This document shows, one piece after another, positions 8,675 through 18,279 of a stretch of DNA of 64,000 nucleotides (its first letter is position 1; each line of letters opens with the position of its first letter). Both the position numbers and the translations under genes were made by a program. The notes beneath the pieces were generated by a model. The model ran no database searches and was not told the origin of the DNA. It saw only the letters and a program-made list of their open reading frames with translations. The DNA lies in NCBI GenBank assembly GCA_902506565.1, contig LR732703.1:2528125-2592124 (forward strand), in the 5' to 3' direction. The stretch comes from Burkholderiales bacterium 8X (GTDB taxonomy: Bacteria; Pseudomonadota; Gammaproteobacteria; Burkholderiales; Burkholderiaceae_C).

Positions 8675-9973
8675 TTAGATGTCGAACAGCAAACGCGAAG
8701 GATCTTCGAGCGCTTCCTTCATGGCCACGAGGCCGAGCACCGCTTCGCGGCCGTCGATGATCCGGTGGTCATAGGACATGGCCAGGTAGTTCATCGGGCG
8801 CACCACGATCTGGCCGTTCTCGACGACGGCACGGTCCTTGGTGGCATGCACGCCAAGGATGGCGGACTGCGGCGGATTGATGATCGGCGTCGACAGCATC
8901 GAGCCGAAGGTGCCGCCGTTCGAGATCGAGAAGGTGCCGCCGGTCATCTCCTCGATGCCCAGCTTGCCGTCCTTGGCCTTCTGGCCGTATTCGGCGATCT
9001 TCTTCTCGATCTCGGCGAAGCTCATCTGGTCGGCATTGCGCAGGATCGGCACCACGAGGCCGCGCGGCGAACCGACCGCGATGCCGATGTCGAAGTAGCC
9101 GTGGTACAGGATGTCGTTGCCCTCGACCGAGGCGTTCAGCACCGGGTACTTCTTGAGCGCATGTACCGCGGCCTTCACGAAGAAGCTCATGAAGCCGATC
9201 TTGACGCCGTGCTCCTTGGTGAACGCATCCTGGAACTTCTTGCGCATCTCCATGACCGGCGCCATGTTCACCTCGTTGAAGGTGGTCAGGATCGCGTTGG
9301 TCGACTGCGACTGCAGCAGCCGCTCGGCGATGCGGGCGCGCAGGCGGCTCATCGGCACCCGCTGCTCGGGGCGCTCGCCGAGGTCGACGTTGGCGCCCGG
9401 CGCGTTGACTTGCTGCAAGGCCGGCTTCGGCGCTGCGGCCGGCGCGGCCTTCGGCGCAGGCGCCGGAGCCTTGGCGGTGGTGCCGCCGGCAACCGCGCCG
9501 AGCACGTCGCCCTTGGTGACGCGGCCGTCGCGGCCGGTGCCGGACACATCGCTGGTCTGCAGGTTGTTGTCGGCCAGGAGCTTGGCTGCAGCCGGCATCG
9601 CGACGTCGGACTTCGAGCCGCCCGAAGCCGCGGCCGGTGCGCTGGCTGCAGCAGGTGCCGAAGCGGGCGCTGCTGCGGCTGCGGCAGGCGCGGCCGAAGG
9701 CGCCGGCGCGGCCGCACCGGCGCCTGCCTTGGCGTCGGTGTCGATCTTCGCGATCAGCTGTTCGGCCGTGACCGTGGCGCCGTCGCCCTGGACGATCTCG
9801 GCCAGCACGCCGGCGGCGGGGGCTGGCACTTCGAGCACGACCTTGTCGGTCTCGATCTCGATCAGGATCTCATCGACCGCGACGGCTTCGCCGGCCTTCT
9901 TCTTCCACTGCAGCATGGTGGCTTCGGCCACCGATTCGGACAGCTGGGGGACTTTGACTTCTACGATGGACAT
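8675..9973 (-). CDS. odhB: Dihydrolipoyllysine succinyltransferase (E2 of 2-oxoglutarate dehydrogenase)
   Basis: Transfers the succinyl group from E1 to CoA. Domains run in order: one lipoyl domain (lysine 44 in ETDKVVLEV), an Ala/Pro linker at about 80-125, a peripheral subunit-binding domain ([29 protein letters not shown]), a second Ala/Pro linker, and the catalytic domain from about 200 with [13 protein letters not shown] near the C-terminus supplying the active-site His. Length (432 aa) and the single lipoyl domain are normal for SucB/OdhB. It follows odhA by 55 nt and precedes lpd. Confidence 0.95.
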   Translation of the reverse strand: MSIVEVKVPQLSESVAEATMLQWKKKAGEAVAVDEILIEIETDKVVLEVPAPAAGVLAEIVQGDGATVTAEQLIAKIDTDAKAGAGAAAPAPSAAPAAAAAAPASAPAAASAPAAASGGSKSDVAMPAAAKLLADNNLQTSDVSGTGRDGRVTKGDVLGAVAGGTTAKAPAPAPKAAPAAAPKPALQQVNAPGANVDLGERPEQRVPMSRLRARIAERLLQSQSTNAILTTFNEVNMAPVMEMRKKFQDAFTKEHGVKIGFMSFFVKAAVHALKKYPVLNASVEGNDILYHGYFDIGIAVGSPRGLVVPILRNADQMSFAEIEKKIAEYGQKAKDGKLGIEEMTGGTFSISNGGTFGSMLSTPIINPPQSAILGVHATKDRAVVENGQIVVRPMNYLAMSYDHRIIDGREAVLGLVAMKEALEDPSRLLFDI

Positions 9974-10028
9974 GGAATGAATGCTCCGCTTCGTGTTCTG
10001 TGTGATGGTTGTCGTTGGCGCGCTTGGC

Positions 10029-12926
10029 TTACTTGGTCAGCACGAAGCCCTTGAGCTTGCCGAATGCCGCATCGACCAGTGCCTTCTGCTGCTCCTGATG
10101 CAGGTGCGAATAGCCGACCGCCGGCGAGGCCGAGGCGGCGCGCCCGGCGTAGCCGAGCTTCTGGCCGTCCTGCATGTTCTCGTGGATGTAGTGCTGCACG
10201 AAGAACCAGGCGCCCTGGTTCTGCGGCTCGTCCTGGCACCAGACCACGTCGACCAGGTTCGGGTACTTGCGCAGTTCGGCGCCGAAGGCCTTGTGCGGAA
10301 ACGGATAGAGCTGCTCGACCCGCAGGATCGCGACGTCGTCGCTGCCCTTCTCGATGCGCTTCTTGTTCAGGTCGAAGTACACCTTGCCCGAACAGGCGAT
10401 CACGCGCTTGACCTTCTCGGCCTTGAGTTCCTTGTTGCTGTCCGGAATGACGGTCTGGAAGCCGCCCTTGGTGAATTCCGAAAGCGGCGAGGTCGCGTCC
10501 TTATTGCGCAGCAGCGACTTGGGCGTGAGGATGACCAGCGGCTTGCGCAGGTTGCGCACCATCTGGCGCCGCAGCACGTGGAAGATCTGGCTGGCGGTGG
10601 TGGGCTGCACCACCTGCATGTTGGTGTCCGCCGAAAGCTGCATGAAGCGCTCCAGGCGTGCCGAGCTGTGCTCGGGACCCTGCCCTTCGTAGCCGTGCGG
10701 CAGCATCAGGGTGATGCCGTTGACCCGGCCCCACTTCACTTCGCCGGAGGCGATGAACTGGTCGATGACCACCTGCGCGCCGTTCACGAAGTCGCCGAAC
10801 TGCGCTTCCCAGATGACGAGGGTGTTCGGGTCGTTCGAGGCGTAGCCGTATTCGAAGGCCAGCACGGCTTCCTCTGAGAGGATCGAGTCGATCACCACGA
10901 ACGGAGCCTGGTTGTCGGCCACGTTCTGCAGCGGCACGTAGGTGCCCTCGTCGAACTTCTCGCGGTTCTGGTCGTGCAGCACCGCATGCCGGTGGGTGAA
11001 GGTACCGCGGCCGCTGTCCTCGCCCGACAGCCGCACCGGATAGCCGCTCGCCACCAGCGACGCATAGGCCATGTGCTCGCCCATGCCCCAGTCGACGTTC
11101 ACGTCGCCCCGGCCCATGGCCGCGCGGTCGTCGAGCACCTTCTTGACCAGCGGATGCACGGTGAAGTTGTCCGGCGCCTTGGTGATGCGATCCGCCAGGC
11201 GCTTCCACTCGGCCATCGGGATGGCGGTATCGGCCGCGTCGGTCCACTTCTTGTTGAGGAAGGGGCTCCAGTCGACCGCGTACTTGCTCTTGAAGTTGGT
11301 GAGCACCGGATCGGACGTGTTCTTGCCGGCGTCGAAGGCGGCGCGCTGTGCCTTGACCATGTCGTCGCCGAGCGTGTCGCCGAGCCCCTGGGCCGCCAGC
11401 TTGTCCGCATACAGCTTGCGCGTACCCGGGTGGGCCGCGATCTTCTTGTACATGAGCGGCTGGGTGAGCGAAGGCGTGTCCTGCTCGTTGTGGCCGAGCT
11501 TGCGGAAGCAGATGATGTCGACCACCACGTCCTTCTGGAATTCCATGCGGAATTCGAGCGCCAGCTGGGTCGCGAGCACCACCGCCTCGGGATCGTCGCC
11601 GTTCACGTGCAGCACCGGCGCCTCGATCATCTTGACGATGTCGGTGCAATACAGCGTCGAGCGGCTGTCGCGCGGGTCGCTGGTGGTGAAGCCGATCTGG
11701 TTGTTGATGACGATATGGACCGTGCCGCCGGTGAAGTAGCCGCGGGTCTCGGCCAGCGCCAGGGTCTCCATGATCACGCCCTGCCCGGCGAAGGCCGCAT
11801 CGCCGTGCACCAGCACCGGCAGCACCTGCTTGCCCTGCGGATCGTCGCGCCGGTCCATGCGGGCGCGCACCGAGCCCTCGACCACCGGATTGACGATTTC
11901 GAGGTGAGAGGGGTTGAAGGCGAGGCTCAGGTGCACCGGGCCGCCGGCCGTGGTCACGTCCGAGCTGAAGCCCTGGTGGTACTTGACGTCGCCGCTCGGA
12001 AGGTCTTCGGGTGCCGTGTGGTCGAACTCGGCGAACAGGTCGGCCGGCAACTTGCCGAGCGAATTGACCAGCACGTTGAGGCGGCCGCGGTGGGCCATGC
12101 CGATCACGATTTCCTGGACGCCCTTGACGCCCGCCTGGTTGATGAGCTCGTCCATCGCCACGATGAAGCTTTCGCCGCCTTCGAGCGAGAAGCGCTTCTG
12201 GCCGACGTACTTGGTGTGCAGGAAGCGCTCGAGGCCCTCGGCCGCCGTCAGCCGCTCGAGCACCCGCTTCTTCTCGTCCGCATTGAGCTGCGGGTTGGTC
12301 CGGGCGCTTTCCAGCCTTTGCTGCCACCAGCGCTTCTGCGCCTGGTCGGTCATGTACATGTACTCGGCGCCGATGGTGCCGCAGTAGGTCTCGCGCAGCG
12401 CATTCAACAGGTCGCGCAGCGACAGGGTGTCCTTGCCGAAGAAGGTGTTGCTGGTGTTGAAGACCGTTTCGAGGTCGGCGTCGGCGAAGCCGTAGAACGA
12501 GGGCTCGAGTTCCGGGATGGCCGGGCGCTCGGCGCGCTTGAGCGGATCGAGGTCGGCCCAGCGGGCACCGACGTTGCGGTAGGCGGCGATCAGCTGCTGG
12601 ACCGCCGTGCGCTTGCGGCCGAGTTCCGAGTCGGCGCCGCTCGCTTCCACCACCCGGGTAGTGCCCTGCTTGGCACGCTCGGCGAAGGCATTGATGACCG
12701 GGAGGTGGGGCACGTCGCGCGCGTTGCTGCCATCGGCGGCAGGAACGTGCTGCAGTGCATCGAAATAGGAGCGCCAGTTGTCCGGCACGCTGCCCGGATT
12801 GGCGAGATAGTTTTCGTACATCTCCTCGACATAGGGCGCATTGCCGCCGAAGAGGTAGGTGTTGCCCTGGTAGGCGGTGTAGACCGATGCCGGGGATGCC
12901 GGGTTGGTCGAGGAGGAATCGCTCAT
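10029..12926 (-). CDS. odhA: 2-oxoglutarate dehydrogenase E1 component
   Basis: Thiamine-diphosphate enzyme that decarboxylates 2-oxoglutarate in the TCA cycle. The 965-residue protein shows the E1o pattern: N-terminal [33 protein letters not shown], the ThDP-binding GDAAFAGQG and NNQIGFTT region, and a C-terminal [10 protein letters not shown] motif. I start at the ATG at 12926, which gives the family N-terminus ([20 protein letters not shown]) and has GAAGG upstream; an upstream in-frame ATG would add 21 unrelated residues. First gene of odhA-odhB-lpd-zapE and the coiled-coil gene. Confidence 0.95.
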   Translation of the reverse strand: MSDSSSTNPASPASVYTAYQGNTYLFGGNAPYVEEMYENYLANPGSVPDNWRSYFDALQHVPAADGSNARDVPHLPVINAFAERAKQGTTRVVEASGADSELGRKRTAVQQLIAAYRNVGARWADLDPLKRAERPAIPELEPSFYGFADADLETVFNTSNTFFGKDTLSLRDLLNALRETYCGTIGAEYMYMTDQAQKRWWQQRLESARTNPQLNADEKKRVLERLTAAEGLERFLHTKYVGQKRFSLEGGESFIVAMDELINQAGVKGVQEIVIGMAHRGRLNVLVNSLGKLPADLFAEFDHTAPEDLPSGDVKYHQGFSSDVTTAGGPVHLSLAFNPSHLEIVNPVVEGSVRARMDRRDDPQGKQVLPVLVHGDAAFAGQGVIMETLALAETRGYFTGGTVHIVINNQIGFTTSDPRDSRSTLYCTDIVKMIEAPVLHVNGDDPEAVVLATQLALEFRMEFQKDVVVDIICFRKLGHNEQDTPSLTQPLMYKKIAAHPGTRKLYADKLAAQGLGDTLGDDMVKAQRAAFDAGKNTSDPVLTNFKSKYAVDWSPFLNKKWTDAADTAIPMAEWKRLADRITKAPDNFTVHPLVKKVLDDRAAMGRGDVNVDWGMGEHMAYASLVASGYPVRLSGEDSGRGTFTHRHAVLHDQNREKFDEGTYVPLQNVADNQAPFVVIDSILSEEAVLAFEYGYASNDPNTLVIWEAQFGDFVNGAQVVIDQFIASGEVKWGRVNGITLMLPHGYEGQGPEHSSARLERFMQLSADTNMQVVQPTTASQIFHVLRRQMVRNLRKPLVILTPKSLLRNKDATSPLSEFTKGGFQTVIPDSNKELKAEKVKRVIACSGKVYFDLNKKRIEKGSDDVAILRVEQLYPFPHKAFGAELRKYPNLVDVVWCQDEPQNQGAWFFVQHYIHENMQDGQKLGYAGRAASASPAVGYSHLHQEQQKALVDAAFGKLKGFVLTK

Positions 12927-13044
12927 TTTTCGCTGACCTTCGCTTCCCTTGGGGAAGCACGAGCTGGTTTCAGAAACCTTCCGCGACACGGCTGAACCGA
13001 TTGGCGGATGCGACTGTGGCTAAGGAAGGGCCTAGTACGCCGGG

Positions 13045-13050
13045 ATTGTA
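13045..13050 (-). promoter_or_regulatory. Possible -10 element for the odh operon
   Basis: On the minus strand the hexamer TACAAT (complement of attgta) lies about 120 nt upstream of the odhA ATG, in the only gap long enough for an operon promoter. I see no clear -35, so the call is tentative. Confidence 0.25.
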
Positions 13051-13066
13051 GTCCTCGGAAACCTGG

Positions 13067-13101
13067 GGCATCGGCAGGGTGATTCGGGCAGGCCCGATGC
13101 C
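13067..13101. repeat. Inverted repeat immediately after the prpE stop codon
   Basis: GGCATCGG (13067-13074) and CCGATGCC (13094-13101) form a perfect 8-bp dyad with a 19-nt loop; the right arm shares a base with the prpE stop codon. A smaller GGGC/GCCC pair lies inside. There is no T-run on either strand, so it is not a canonical terminator. It could stabilise the prpE 3' end or bind a protein upstream of the odh operon. Confidence 0.4.
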
Positions 13102-15005
13102 TAGCTGAGCTGCCTGATCTGTTCCAGCGCCGCGGGATCGTCCATGGTGGTGAGGTCGCCCGGATCGCGCTGCTCGCAAACCGCCTGGATCGCGCGACGC
13201 AGCAACTTGCCGCTGCGGGTCTTCGGCAGGGCCGAGACGAAACGCACCCGCGCCGGCCGGGCCAGGGCGCCGAGTTCGTCCGCGACCCGCTTCATGACCT
13301 CGCCTTCGAGTTGGCGGGCCGCCCCGTCATCGGCGAGCGCTGCGCCGTCCTTCGGAACGACGAAGGCCATCGCGACCTGCCCCTTCAACGAATCGGCCAC
13401 GCCGACCACGGCGACCTCGGCCACGCCCGCGTGGCCCGAGATGCATTCCTCGATCTCGCGGGTGCCGAGCCGATGGCCGGCGACGTTGATCACGTCGTCG
13501 GTCCGGCCGAGGATGTAGAAGTAGCCGTCTTCGTCGCGGATGCCCCAGTCGAAGGTCGAATAGACCATCTTGCCGGGCACCGTCTTCCAGTAGGTGTCGA
13601 CGAAGCGCCGGTCGTCCTTCCAGATGGTCTGCATGAATCCGGGCGGGGTGGGCCCTTCGACCACGACCACGCCTTTTTCGTTCGGCCGGGTGAGTTCCTC
13701 GCCGGTCGACTCGTGCAGGATCCTGACCTTGTAGCCGTACATCGGAACGCCGGGGCTTCCGAACTTGCTCGGCTTCTTCTCGACGCCGTTGGCGATCGTG
13801 ATGATCGGCCAGCCCGACTCGGTCTGCCAGTAGTTGTCGATGATCGGCACGCCCAGGCCATCGGCAATCCATCGCGCCGTCGGTTCGTCCAGCGGCTCGC
13901 CCGCCAGGAACAACGCCCGCAGGCTCGACAGGTCGTATTTCTTGAGCAGCGCCGGGTCCTGCTTCTTCAGCACGCGGATGGCCGTGGGCGCGCTGAACAT
14001 CACGCTCACCTTGTACTTCTCGACCAGCTGCCACCAGATGCCGCCGTCCGGCTGCTGGTCGAGCCCCTGCGTCGGGAGGCCCTCGTACATGATGCTCGCC
14101 ATGCCGGCGATGAGCGGCCCATAGACGATGTAGCTGTGGCCGACCACCCAGCCGATGTCGCTGGTCGAGAAGTAGGTCTCGCCGGCACGGCCGTCGAAGA
14201 TGTGCTTCATGCTCGCGGCAAGCGCCACCGCATAGCCGCCGGTGTCGCGCTGCACGCCCTTGGGCTTGCCGGTGGTGCCGCTCGTATAGATGGTGTAGCT
14301 GATCTCGGTCGATTCGAGCCAGGTGCAGGGCACCCGGGCATCGCGATGCCGTTCGAGCAAGGGCGCGGCGAGATGGTCGCGTCCGTCGGTCAAGTCCATC
14401 GCCGCCAGCTGCCGGTCGAAAAGCAGCACGGCATCGGGCTCGTGCCTGGCCAGACGAATCGCCTCGTCCAGCAGCGGCTTGTACGCCAGCACCTTGCCGC
14501 CACGGGAGCCGGCATCGGCGCTCACGATGAGCTTCGGCGTGGCGTCGTCGATGCGCGAGGCCAGCGAGCCGCTCGCGAAACCGCCGAAGACCACGCAGTG
14601 AATGGCGCCGATCCGGGCGCAGGCCAGCATCGTGAAGGCCGCCTCCGGAATCATCGGCATGTAGATCAGCACGCGATCGCCCTTGCCGACGCCGAGCGCC
14701 TGGAGCACGGCCGCGGTGCGCTGCACCTCCGCATGCAGTTCGTCGAAGCTGTAGCTGCGCTCGACGCCGGTTTCGGTGGATACGAAGATCAGCGCCGCCT
14801 GCCTGCCCCGCGCCGGAAGATGCCGGTCGATCGCGTTGTGGCACAGGTTGATGGTGGCGCCGGGAAACCAGTCGACGAAGGGTGGCCGGCTGGTGTCGAG
14901 GATGCGAGTGGGCGGCGTCTGCCAGTCGATCAGCTTGGCCTGCTCGGCCCAGAAATCTTCGGGCGCCTCGACCGACCGACGTTGGAACTCGTCATACGCG
15001 CTCAT
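13101..15005 (-). CDS. prpE: Propionate-CoA ligase (propionyl-CoA synthetase)
   Basis: Activates propionate to propionyl-CoA via the acyl-adenylate. The 634-residue AMP-forming synthetase has the N-terminal acetyl-CoA-synthetase-like segment (DFWAEQAKLIDWQTPP), the P-loop YTSGTTGKPKGVQRDTGGYA, the adenylate motif NYWQTESGWPI, the hinge TDDVINVAGHRLGTREIE and the C-terminal KTRSGKLLRR lysine that catalyses adenylation and can be acetylated. WQTESGWPI and overall length favour PrpE over Acs; substrate choice is still inference. The propionyl-CoA product would feed the PCC/mutase operon at 49-56 kb. An isochorismatase-like gene lies 69 nt upstream on the same strand. Confidence 0.87.
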   Translation of the reverse strand: MSAYDEFQRRSVEAPEDFWAEQAKLIDWQTPPTRILDTSRPPFVDWFPGATINLCHNAIDRHLPARGRQAALIFVSTETGVERSYSFDELHAEVQRTAAVLQALGVGKGDRVLIYMPMIPEAAFTMLACARIGAIHCVVFGGFASGSLASRIDDATPKLIVSADAGSRGGKVLAYKPLLDEAIRLARHEPDAVLLFDRQLAAMDLTDGRDHLAAPLLERHRDARVPCTWLESTEISYTIYTSGTTGKPKGVQRDTGGYAVALAASMKHIFDGRAGETYFSTSDIGWVVGHSYIVYGPLIAGMASIMYEGLPTQGLDQQPDGGIWWQLVEKYKVSVMFSAPTAIRVLKKQDPALLKKYDLSSLRALFLAGEPLDEPTARWIADGLGVPIIDNYWQTESGWPIITIANGVEKKPSKFGSPGVPMYGYKVRILHESTGEELTRPNEKGVVVVEGPTPPGFMQTIWKDDRRFVDTYWKTVPGKMVYSTFDWGIRDEDGYFYILGRTDDVINVAGHRLGTREIEECISGHAGVAEVAVVGVADSLKGQVAMAFVVPKDGAALADDGAARQLEGEVMKRVADELGALARPARVRFVSALPKTRSGKLLRRAIQAVCEQRDPGDLTTMDDPAALEQIRQLS

Positions 15006-15074
15006 TCTTTGGTCTCCTGGTTTCTCTCGGCTTCCGGCCGCCGTCGGCCTGCGCGGGCTCTGCGGTTCGGCGGT

Positions 15075-15674
15075 TCAGCGAATCAGCTGCTGCAGGTCCC
15101 TGAAGCGCGGGTGCTCCGCGGTGCGAAGCCATTCGAAGCCGACCATCTCGGTGGTCAGCAACTCGGCACCGGCGGCTGCCAGCCGGTCGAAGGCGGCATC
15201 GCGGTTGCGCTCGGTGCGAGAGCTGCAGGCATCGGTGACGACCCAGACCTCGAACTCGTCCTCGATCAGGTCGAGCGCCGTTTGCAGCAGGCAGACATGG
15301 GCTTCGCAGCCGGCGATGACGACCACGTTGCGCTCGCTTCCGGCCGCCGGCTTCTGCAGGTGCTTGGGCAGGCTGCGTGCATTGCCCTGCGGCGCGGCGA
15401 CCGGCGCGCGGAGCCATTCGCCCAGCCCCTCTTCCGCTGCACTGAAATGCATCTTGGCCAGCGTGCGACGGCAAAGCGCACGGATGTCGGGCAGGTTCTC
15501 GCCGAGCTTCGACGGGTTCTGCTCGGTGCCCCAGGTCGGCACGTCGAGCAGTTGCGCGAACTTGCCGAGCCGGACCGCGTTGCGCGCGACCGCATCGGCC
15601 TCGAAGATGGCGGGCATCAGGCGGGCCTGGTAGTCGACCAGGACCAATTGGGATTGAGAAGCATCGAGCAGCAT
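15075..15674 (-). CDS. Isochorismatase-family cysteine hydrolase
   Basis: A 199-residue cytosolic hydrolase of the isochorismatase/nicotinamidase superfamily. The proposed triad is visible: Asp14 in LVLVDYQARL, a Lys in RRTLAKMHFSA, and the nucleophilic Cys in GCEAHVCLLQTALDL. The absence of a nicotinamidase-type metal site suggests the hydrolase YcaC-like or 'hydrolase of unknown substrate' branch. The start at 15674 puts the first strand (SQSQLVLVDYQ) at the N-terminus as in the family; a longer frame to 15809 would add 45 unrelated residues. It precedes prpE on the same strand and diverges from the HpaB-like gene. Substrate unknown. Confidence 0.82.
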   Translation of the reverse strand: MLLDASQSQLVLVDYQARLMPAIFEADAVARNAVRLGKFAQLLDVPTWGTEQNPSKLGENLPDIRALCRRTLAKMHFSAAEEGLGEWLRAPVAAPQGNARSLPKHLQKPAAGSERNVVVIAGCEAHVCLLQTALDLIEDEFEVWVVTDACSSRTERNRDAAFDRLAAAGAELLTTEMVGFEWLRTAEHPRFRDLQQLIR

Positions 15675-15820
15675 GGCGCGTTCGGATTCGGCAGTGGAAA
15701 CGAGGCCAGACCGTACCACCAAACCGCCGAAAACAGCTTGCGTACAACCCGAACGCACCGGATGCTTAAACTGCCCGGCAACCGCATCGGCAAACCACGA
15801 TCTCCACAAGGACGGCCTCG

Positions 15821-17473
15821 ATGAACGCTCCCCAGCCCGCCACGCACCTGATGTCCGGCGATGCCTACCGCGAGTCGCTTCGAAGGCTGCGCCCCAAGGT
15901 CTTCGTCGATGGCCGCCGCGTCGACGGCGTGGCGGACGAGGCGGCCTTCCAACCGGGCATCAACGCGATCGCGCTGACCTACGATTACGCGCTGAATCCC
16001 GCCTACGAGCCGCTGATGACCGCCATCCAGCACACCAGCGGCAAGCGGGTCAACCGGCTCTCCCACATCAACACCGGAACGGGCGACCTGCTCAACAAGC
16101 TCGAGGCGGTGCGCCTGGTCTGCCAGGAAACCGGCTGCGCGCAGCGCTACCTGACGCACGACGCCCTGAACGCCATTGCCCAGGTGTCGGCTCGCATCGA
16201 CGATGCCCGCGGCACCGGCGAGCACACCGCCCGCTTCATCGAGTACCTGCACCGGGTGCAGGACCAGGACCTCACGCTCGGCATCGCGATGACCGATGCC
16301 AAGGGCGACCGCAGCCGGCGCCCCCACGAGCAGGCGCAGGTGGACAGCTACGTCCACGTGGTCGAGCGCAACGCGGTCCGCGACGGCATTCGCGGCATCG
16401 TCATCTCGGGCACCAAGGCGATCGTGACCGGCGCGCCCTACGTACACGAACTGCTGGTCATGCCCTGCCGCAACATGGGCCGCGAAGACGCCGATTTCGC
16501 GGTGTGCTGCGCCGTGCCGATCGACGCCGAGGGTTTGACCATCGTGGCGCGGCCCGCCGGCAGGCCCGGCGAAAAGCTGGAGCACGGCGCCGCCCTCTTC
16601 AGCCGCAAGTACGGGCAGAGCACGGGCGTGTGCATCTTCGACCGGGTCTTCGTGCCATGGGACCGCGTCTTCTACGAAGGCGAATGGGAGCACAGCGGCC
16701 ATCTCACCTACAGCTACGCCACCCATCACCGCCACAGCTGCATCGGTGCGCGCGCCGGCTTCGGCGACCTCCTGATCGGCGCCGGCGCGCTGATGTGCGA
16801 GGCCAACGGCTTCGACCCCGGCCGCGAGTCGCACCTGCGCGAACAGATGGTCGAGCTGATCACCATCACCGAAGGCTTCTTCGCCTGCGGCGTCGCGGCC
16901 AGCGTCTATGCCAAGCCCGACACGCATTGCGAGGTCTTCATGCCCGACCCGGTGTTCAGCAACATCGGCAAGCTGCTGCTCGCGACCAAGATCTACGACA
17001 TGCACCGGATCGCTCACTATGTGAGCGGCGGGCTGATCGTCACCCTGCCCGGCCCGGACGAGGACCACAACCCCGAGACCGCCGCCAGGCTGTCGGAGGT
17101 GCTGCGCGCCAACCCCGACGTGCCCTACGAGCAGCGCATCGAGACCGCGAGGTTGATCGAGGACCTGACCGCCGGCTACCAGGGCGGCTGGTACAGCGTG
17201 ATCAGCCTGCACGGCGGCGGTTCGCCGGCGGCGATGAAGCAGGAGATCTACCGCAACTACCCGCTGGGATCGAAAGTGGAGCTGGTGGAGCGAATCCTCG
17301 AGCGCGGCATTGCGGCGGACGGCACGGCAGCCGCCGCACCGCACGACCCCGCGCGGGCCATCACCCGCAACCGGCAACCCGGGCGTTGCTGCGACACCGG
17401 CTGCACCACGCCCGGCGCGCCGGTGATGGTCGACCTGCCGACCTTGCCGTCCGCTGGCCAGCGCATCGAGTGA
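15821..17473 (+). CDS. HpaB / 4-hydroxybutyryl-CoA dehydratase-like flavoprotein
   Basis: A 550-residue member of the HpaB superfamily with an acyl-CoA-dehydrogenase fold. Motifs shared with 4-hydroxybutyryl-CoA dehydratase (AbfD) include GIAMTDAKGDRSRRPHEQAQ, VFVPWDRVFYEGEWE and GGLIVTLPGPDEDHNPE. AbfD binds a 4Fe-4S cluster through Cys99, Cys103, His292 and Cys299. Here the matching regions read C101-x4-C106 and H303-x3-C307, so neither AbfD spacing is kept. That points to a flavin-only oxygenase or isomerase. The C-terminus has an extra tail with Cys523, Cys524 and Cys528. Its stop codon overlaps the next start (TGATG). The alignment is from memory and the substrate is unknown. Confidence 0.8.
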   Translation: MNAPQPATHLMSGDAYRESLRRLRPKVFVDGRRVDGVADEAAFQPGINAIALTYDYALNPAYEPLMTAIQHTSGKRVNRLSHINTGTGDLLNKLEAVRLVCQETGCAQRYLTHDALNAIAQVSARIDDARGTGEHTARFIEYLHRVQDQDLTLGIAMTDAKGDRSRRPHEQAQVDSYVHVVERNAVRDGIRGIVISGTKAIVTGAPYVHELLVMPCRNMGREDADFAVCCAVPIDAEGLTIVARPAGRPGEKLEHGAALFSRKYGQSTGVCIFDRVFVPWDRVFYEGEWEHSGHLTYSYATHHRHSCIGARAGFGDLLIGAGALMCEANGFDPGRESHLREQMVELITITEGFFACGVAASVYAKPDTHCEVFMPDPVFSNIGKLLLATKIYDMHRIAHYVSGGLIVTLPGPDEDHNPETAARLSEVLRANPDVPYEQRIETARLIEDLTAGYQGGWYSVISLHGGGSPAAMKQEIYRNYPLGSKVELVERILERGIAADGTAAAAPHDPARAITRNRQPGRCCDTGCTTPGAPVMVDLPTLPSAGQRIE

Positions 17474-18261
17474 TGCGATCGATCGACGCCTTTCCGCCAG
17501 CACGGCCAGGATCTTCGGCATTCCGCGCCCTGCTCCTGCTCTCTTGCGGATTGCTCGCGAGCTGCAGCGCCTTTCGCTCCGCCACGGCGCCGCTCGAAAC
17601 TCGCCTGACACCCAGCGCCTGCACCGCTGCCGCCGATACCCTGGTGGTGATGCTCCCGGGCGCTTATTCGTCGCCCGACGAGTTCGTGCAGGAAGGCATG
17701 CTGGCCGCCATCGGCGAGCGGCGCCTGGCGGTCGATGTGCTCACGGTCGATGCGCCGCTCGCGTACTACCAGCGCGGCACGGTCTTCGATCGACTGCGGG
17801 ACGACGTCTTCGCGCCTGCCCGGGCCCGGTACCGCTCGGTCTGGGTACTGGGCATCTCGGTCGGGGGCCTGGGCGCGCTCGCCTACTCGGACAAGCAACC
17901 GGGCGAGCTGGCCGGCATCGTCGCGCTGGCGCCATACCTCGGCGAACGCCTGACCGGCACCGAGATTTCCAATGCCGGCGGGCTGCGTCGGTGGCGGGTG
18001 CCGCAGCGCGAACTCGGCAACGACGAGCGGCTCTGGCGGCGGCTGCAGCGATATGGCAACGAGCCGACGTCGGCCGAGCTGCCGCCGCTGTATCTGGGCT
18101 ACGGGGTGGACGACCGTTTCGCGTTCAGCCACCGGCTGCTCGCCGATGCCCTGCCGCCCGAGCGCGTCTTCACGACACCTGGCGGGCACGACTGGCCACA
18201 GTGGCGCGCGCTCTGGCGGGCGATCCTTCCGACCCTGCCGCTGCCCGCCTGCGCCGGCTGA
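17473..18261 (+). CDS. Putative lipoprotein alpha/beta hydrolase
   Basis: A 262-residue predicted lipoprotein. The signal segment ALLLLSCGLLASC ends in a lipobox with Cys31, so it should be membrane-anchored outside the cytoplasm. The body looks like an alpha/beta hydrolase: VVMLPGAYSSPDEF near the oxyanion region, GISVGGLGAL with a candidate nucleophilic Ser, GYGVDDRF with a candidate acid Asp and TTPGGHDWPQW with a candidate His. I do not recognise a specific family or substrate. It begins inside the stop codon of the HpaB-like gene and is probably translated from the same message. It converges with the sugar dehydrogenase gene. Confidence 0.7.
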   Translation: MRSIDAFPPARPGSSAFRALLLLSCGLLASCSAFRSATAPLETRLTPSACTAAADTLVVMLPGAYSSPDEFVQEGMLAAIGERRLAVDVLTVDAPLAYYQRGTVFDRLRDDVFAPARARYRSVWVLGISVGGLGALAYSDKQPGELAGIVALAPYLGERLTGTEISNAGGLRRWRVPQRELGNDERLWRRLQRYGNEPTSAELPPLYLGYGVDDRFAFSHRLLADALPPERVFTTPGGHDWPQWRALWRAILPTLPLPACAG

Positions 18262-18279
18262 CGGCGCGTCGGCTTCGGG

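Noticed and set aside
13311-15824. Long plus-strand frame opposite prpE and the isochorismatase-like gene
   Set aside because: No domain, His/Arg-rich composition, and it lies over clear genes.
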